DNA from: an uncultured Bacilli bacterium
GTDB taxonomy: Bacteria > Bacillota_I > Bacilli_A > RF39 > UBA660
Reading direction: 5' to 3'
NCBI GenBank assembly: GCA_934098455.1
Contig: CAKOOU010000037.1
Location: forward strand, 1 to 10,017
DNA: 10,017 nt
A program made the position numbers and the translations under genes. The notes under the pieces are model-generated. The model did no database searches and was not told the origin of the DNA. It saw nothing but the letters and a program-made list of their open reading frames with translations. This document shows positions 7,324 through 10,017 of the stretch, piece after piece; position 1 is the first letter of the stretch; every line of letters starts with the position of its first letter.

Positions 7324-9567
7324 TTATTCATCTTGGAAGAAATCGTCAAAATATTGATCATCTGTAATATCTTTATTAGTATTAATATTTGTATTATTAT
7401 TTATAGTACTACTTTCAACTTCTTTTTTCTCTTCTTTGTTAATATTAGAATTTTCAATTAATAAATCATTAAATGTCTTTGCAACATCACTTTCTTTTTT
7501 ATTCTTCTTTTCTTTTTCTACTTTATTTTCATTCATTGCTTCATCTAAATTAAATTTAAATTCTTCAAGAACTTTATCCATATCTTTATTTTCTATTTCA
7601 GGTAATTCTTCTATTGGTTTACTTTTTTCTTTTTCTAATCTTTCTTCCTCTTCTAATTCTGCAATTTTAGCATCAATCTTCTTTAGTAATTCATCTACGT
7701 CAACTTCTCCACCGCCATCAAATGGATTTGGTGCAATATTATTATTTTCTCTATTATTTGGAATAAAAGGATTAAATCCACCATTTTCAAAAGGATTACT
7801 TGGAGCATTAAAATTGCCACCAAATGGATTATTCATATTGTTCATTCCATTCATAACTTTATCTTTTCTTCTCTTATTAACAAAATCTTTTAAATCAAAT
7901 ATACCTATTTGACCCATAGTTCTTTCAGTAAATTCTGCTTTAGGATATTTATCTCCCCAATCTATTTCATAACTAGGTTTTAACTTAGTTTTAAATGGAT
8001 TAAGTCTAGAACGCATTATAATTGCTTCATTCATTTTCATTTTTTGTAAATCACTAACTGTAACTAAAGGTGTTGAAGCAGTTTTATCTTTTTCTTTGCT
8101 TTTCTTTTCACCACATAGTTTACTTATTTCTTCTAATGCTGCAAGTTCTGTTGTTAATAAATATATTAAATTACCACAGTTACTTCTTATAGTTTCAGCA
8201 TCTTCTTTTCCATAAACATCATTTAATTGTGCAAAGTTTTGTATAATAAATGTAAATCTAATTGAACGGCTTCTAGCGGCAGTTACCATTGTCGTAACAT
8301 CTTTTAAAGGTGGCATATTAGCAAACTCATCAAGAATAAAGTTAGTTCTTACAGGCAACTTTCCACCACATTCTTGTGCAACATCAATTAAAGTTTCATA
8401 ACATTGTTTTATAAATATTGTTGCCAAAGCGTGATATGTAGTTTTTTCATCATGAATTACCATAAATACAGCAGTTGGTTTTTTACCTATTTCTCGCATA
8501 TTAAAATCACTTCTAGATAACATTTCTGATAATTGTTCACGAGAGGCAAATAATCTAATTTTTTGTCTAAATACTGATAGAATACCACCTTTAGTTTCTG
8601 TAGGTGAATTTATTGTATTACTAGCAAAAACATATGGTGTACTTGATTCACCTTTCATATTAAAATACTCTTTAATATAATTTGAAGGCGGACATTTTTC
8701 CTCTCCAACTGTAGTAACATAACTAATTGAATTTAAATTTATTTCATCTTCTTTTGCATCTTCAAATAATCCCAAAGTTACACCTGAAAAATAATCGGCA
8801 GCACTATTTTCCCAAAATGGATCTTGAGCTTTTTTATCTTTTAATATATTTAATGCAACGTCATCTACTAATTCTGTTGCCTTATCTGTATTTCCTGCTT
8901 TATATAATTGATACGGCAGAGTTAATGGATTCCAACAATTACCTTTTTGTGGATCACGGAAATTTAATACAATTATATTATACCCTCTTGCCCTTAATAA
9001 ATTAGAATGATTTTTATAAATTTCTCCCTTTGGGTCTGTAATTACCATACTTTCTTTTGCTTTCGCAAGACTATAAACTAATGGATCAACAACACTTGTA
9101 GTTTTACCACTACCAGTTGCCCCTATTACCAATGTGTGATTTTCACCATTATCAACCCACATATCTTTTCCATCATTAACAAGAACTGTACCAGCAGCTT
9201 CGCTATCTGGATTATTAATAGAAACTTTAACTACTTTAGGAGCATTTTTTATTTCTTTCTCCTTTGACCATCTTGCATAACCTTTTTCTTCTTTTTCGCC
9301 AATATGTAATCCTATACCATGTCCCTTTTCTCTATCAAAAATATAACTAGAAACACTAGCAAAAATTGCTATCAAAACTATGAAAAACAATAAAAAGGTA
9401 GCTAAAATATATTTAGAACCAAATCCAACAAAAGGATTTAATCCAATAAATTCACCTTCATTTATAATATTTATTGCATTACTAACTGCTAAACTGCATA
9501 ATAATAACAAAAAAACACAAAATATAATAAATATAATAAGATCTTTAGAACTAACATTAAATTTCAT
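7324..9567 (-). CDS. VirD4/TraG-type coupling ATPase with long low-complexity C-terminal tail
   Basis: A membrane-bound hexameric-type ATPase of the T4SS coupling-protein family, which brings DNA or protein substrates to a type IV secretion channel. Two N-terminal membrane segments (about 9-33 and 51-75) flank a short external loop. Walker A is GATGSGKT (149-156), DPKGE is at 178-182, and Walker B is FILDEFANMPP (410-420, D413/E414). The arrangement resembles VirD4-like proteins of Firmicutes conjugative elements. The core ends near residue 570. The remaining roughly 175 residues are a tail: NPF at 580-582, 591-593, 599-601 and 614-616, a charged helix (about 622-650), Lys/Glu/Asn-rich sequence, and an acidic aromatic end (DDQYFDDFFQDE). 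AAGGG (9580-9576) lies 8 nt before the ATG. No relaxase, VirB4 or pilus gene is visible nearby, so its system and substrate are unknown. It may belong to an element reaching beyond the right edge. Confidence 0.9.
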   Translation of the reverse strand: MKFNVSSKDLIIFIIFCVFLLLLCSLAVSNAINIINEGEFIGLNPFVGFGSKYILATFLLFFIVLIAIFASVSSYIFDREKGHGIGLHIGEKEEKGYARWSKEKEIKNAPKVVKVSINNPDSEAAGTVLVNDGKDMWVDNGENHTLVIGATGSGKTTSVVDPLVYSLAKAKESMVITDPKGEIYKNHSNLLRARGYNIIVLNFRDPQKGNCWNPLTLPYQLYKAGNTDKATELVDDVALNILKDKKAQDPFWENSAADYFSGVTLGLFEDAKEDEINLNSISYVTTVGEEKCPPSNYIKEYFNMKGESSTPYVFASNTINSPTETKGGILSVFRQKIRLFASREQLSEMLSRSDFNMREIGKKPTAVFMVIHDEKTTYHALATIFIKQCYETLIDVAQECGGKLPVRTNFILDEFANMPPLKDVTTMVTAARSRSIRFTFIIQNFAQLNDVYGKEDAETIRSNCGNLIYLLTTELAALEEISKLCGEKKSKEKDKTASTPLVTVSDLQKMKMNEAIIMRSRLNPFKTKLKPSYEIDWGDKYPKAEFTERTMGQIGIFDLKDFVNKRRKDKVMNGMNNMNNPFGGNFNAPSNPFENGGFNPFIPNNRENNNIAPNPFDGGGEVDVDELLKKIDAKIAELEEEERLEKEKSKPIEELPEIENKDMDKVLEEFKFNLDEAMNENKVEKEKKNKKESDVAKTFNDLLIENSNINKEEKKEVESSTINNNTNINTNKDITDDQYFDDFFQDE

Positions 9568-9590
9568 AACTTCATCCCTTCAATAACATT

Positions 9591-9619
9591 ATTATAAAAC
9601 AAAAAGTACTATCTTTCTA
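9591..9619 (-). promoter_or_regulatory. candidate promoter of the virD4-like gene
   Basis: On the minus strand TAGAAA (9619-9614, 4/6 matches to TTGACA) and a perfect TATAAT (9596-9591) are spaced by 17 nt. The start would be near 9584, leaving a leader of about 17 nt that includes the AAGGG ribosome binding site. The -35 box overlaps the loop and stem of the preceding gene's terminator. Confidence 0.4.
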
Positions 9620-9623
9620 GTAC
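9596..9623 (-). terminator. intrinsic terminator of the Rpn-like gene
   Basis: On the minus strand GTACTA (9623-9618) pairs with TAGTAC (9611-9606) around loop GAAAGA, and TTTTTGTTTT follows (9605-9596). Further A/T pairs are possible outside two mismatches. It lies 34 nt after the TAA stop and before the virD4-like gene. Confidence 0.7.
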
Positions 9624-9657
9624 AATTTGTTATTTTCTAAAATATCTTATAATATTT

Positions 9658-10017
9658 TTACAAGTTCATAACTTGTTCTTCAGATAAATTTGTTATATCA
9701 ACAATATCTTTATTTGAAAAATTTCTTTTCTTAAGTATTCTTGCTATATCAAATTGTTTTTTCTCTTGGCCTTGCTCAATTCCTTGAACAATTCCTTGCT
9801 CGAACATTTCCTTTTTCTCATTTTCATGGAATTGTTCTTCATTGAACACTGGAAATATCTTGCCATCTTCATATACCATCTTAAACATTTCTATCATCCT
9901 TTCTATATTATCATTTTTTATTTCATATTTAAGTTTTTCTACATCATTTTCCACAAATATTAAACAATCTCTTTCTATATTTGTTAATGTATCATTATTA
10001 TAATATCTTCTTCCTAG
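9658..10017 (-). CDS. Rpn/PD-(D/E)XK nuclease-family protein, C-terminal part (5' end outside window)
   Basis: The reading frame is open from the right window edge to TAA at 9660-9658, giving the last 119 residues of a longer protein. A GTG at 9954 is in frame, but it is internal and has no ribosome binding site, so the start lies beyond the window. What is visible is the typical C-terminus of the recombination-promoting nuclease/putative transposase family. It has a helical charged stretch, then repeated glycine-rich units (QGIVQGIEQGQEKKQ), and a closing helix-turn-helix-like module with FSNKDIVDITNLSEEQV. The nuclease core with its D-ExK residues should be upstream and cannot be checked. 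In characterised relatives (RpnA) the protein cuts DNA and promotes recombination; the role here is inferred. It is followed by its own terminator and is therefore probably a separate unit from the virD4-like gene. Confidence 0.75.
   Translation of the reverse strand, partial: LGRRYYNNDTLTNIERDCLIFVENDVEKLKYEIKNDNIERMIEMFKMVYEDGKIFPVFNEEQFHENEKKEMFEQGIVQGIEQGQEKKQFDIARILKKRNFSNKDIVDITNLSEEQVMNL
9777..9798 (-). repeat. 10-bp direct repeat encoding QGI units
   Basis: CAAGGAATTG on the minus strand occurs twice, at 9798-9789 and 9786-9777, offset by 12 bp (four codons). It encodes the QGIV/QGIE units of the Rpn-like C-terminus. The in-frame spacing means slippage would change the number of units without breaking the gene. 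Confidence 0.6.

Noticed and set aside
7436..7912. 158-codon plus-strand open frame
   Set aside because: It is antisense to the low-complexity tail of the virD4-like gene. Its Ser/Phe/Leu runs mirror the Lys/Glu/Asn runs of the real protein.
9952..9954. GTG at 9954 as the start of a 98-residue protein
   Set aside because: The frame stays open for 21 more codons to the window edge, there is no ribosome binding site, and family relatives are much longer. It is an internal valine codon.
1..10017. CRISPR arrays, tRNA/rRNA genes, insertion sequences, att sites
   Set aside because: Both strands were read and no regularly spaced repeats, cloverleaf sequences, transposase with terminal repeats or integrase were found.

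Overview
This window comes from a very AT-rich Gram-positive bacterium, most likely a member of Bacilli. Supporting points are a T-box leader on ileS, a full-length EzrA (a divisome protein typical of Bacilli), strong GGAGG-like ribosome binding sites and strict TGG coding of tryptophan, which means the standard bacterial code. An uncultured gut lineage of the RF39/Erysipelotrichia type is a reasonable guess, but it is inference from composition and gene content only.

Layout, left to right. Positions 1-143 hold no convincing gene, only an out-of-character C10/G5 tract with an inverted repeat at the extreme edge. From 154 to 6283 three genes read leftwards (minus strand): ezrA (6283-4568), a sugar-transfer-type ATP-grasp gene (4509-3505) and ileS (3252-154). 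ileS has its own perfect TTGACA-17-TATAAT promoter, whose -35 box lies inside the end of the ATP-grasp gene. A T-box riboswitch with an AUC (Ile) specifier follows it. A divergent promoter region (6284-6384) separates ezrA from a rightward membrane-anchored GT2 polyprenyl-phosphate glycosyltransferase (6385-7314). That gene meets a leftward VirD4/TraG-type coupling ATPase (9567-7324) tail to tail, with a 14-bp perfect stem acting as a shared terminator. The right edge carries the C-terminal part of a leftward Rpn/PD-(D/E)XK-type nuclease gene that runs out of the window.

Functionally the region mixes housekeeping genes (isoleucine charging, division-ring control), two cell-surface polysaccharide candidates (ATP-grasp and GT2), and two accessory genes (VirD4-like ATPase and Rpn-like protein). 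The points most worth a second look are three. The IleRS has an altered HIGH motif (GLHH) of the kind linked to strong mupirocin resistance. The VirD4-like ATPase stands without visible secretion partners and has an NPF-rich, acidic C-terminal extension. The T-box promoter is embedded in the preceding gene. I saw no CRISPR array, tRNA, rRNA or insertion sequence, and no clear undescribed multi-gene system.
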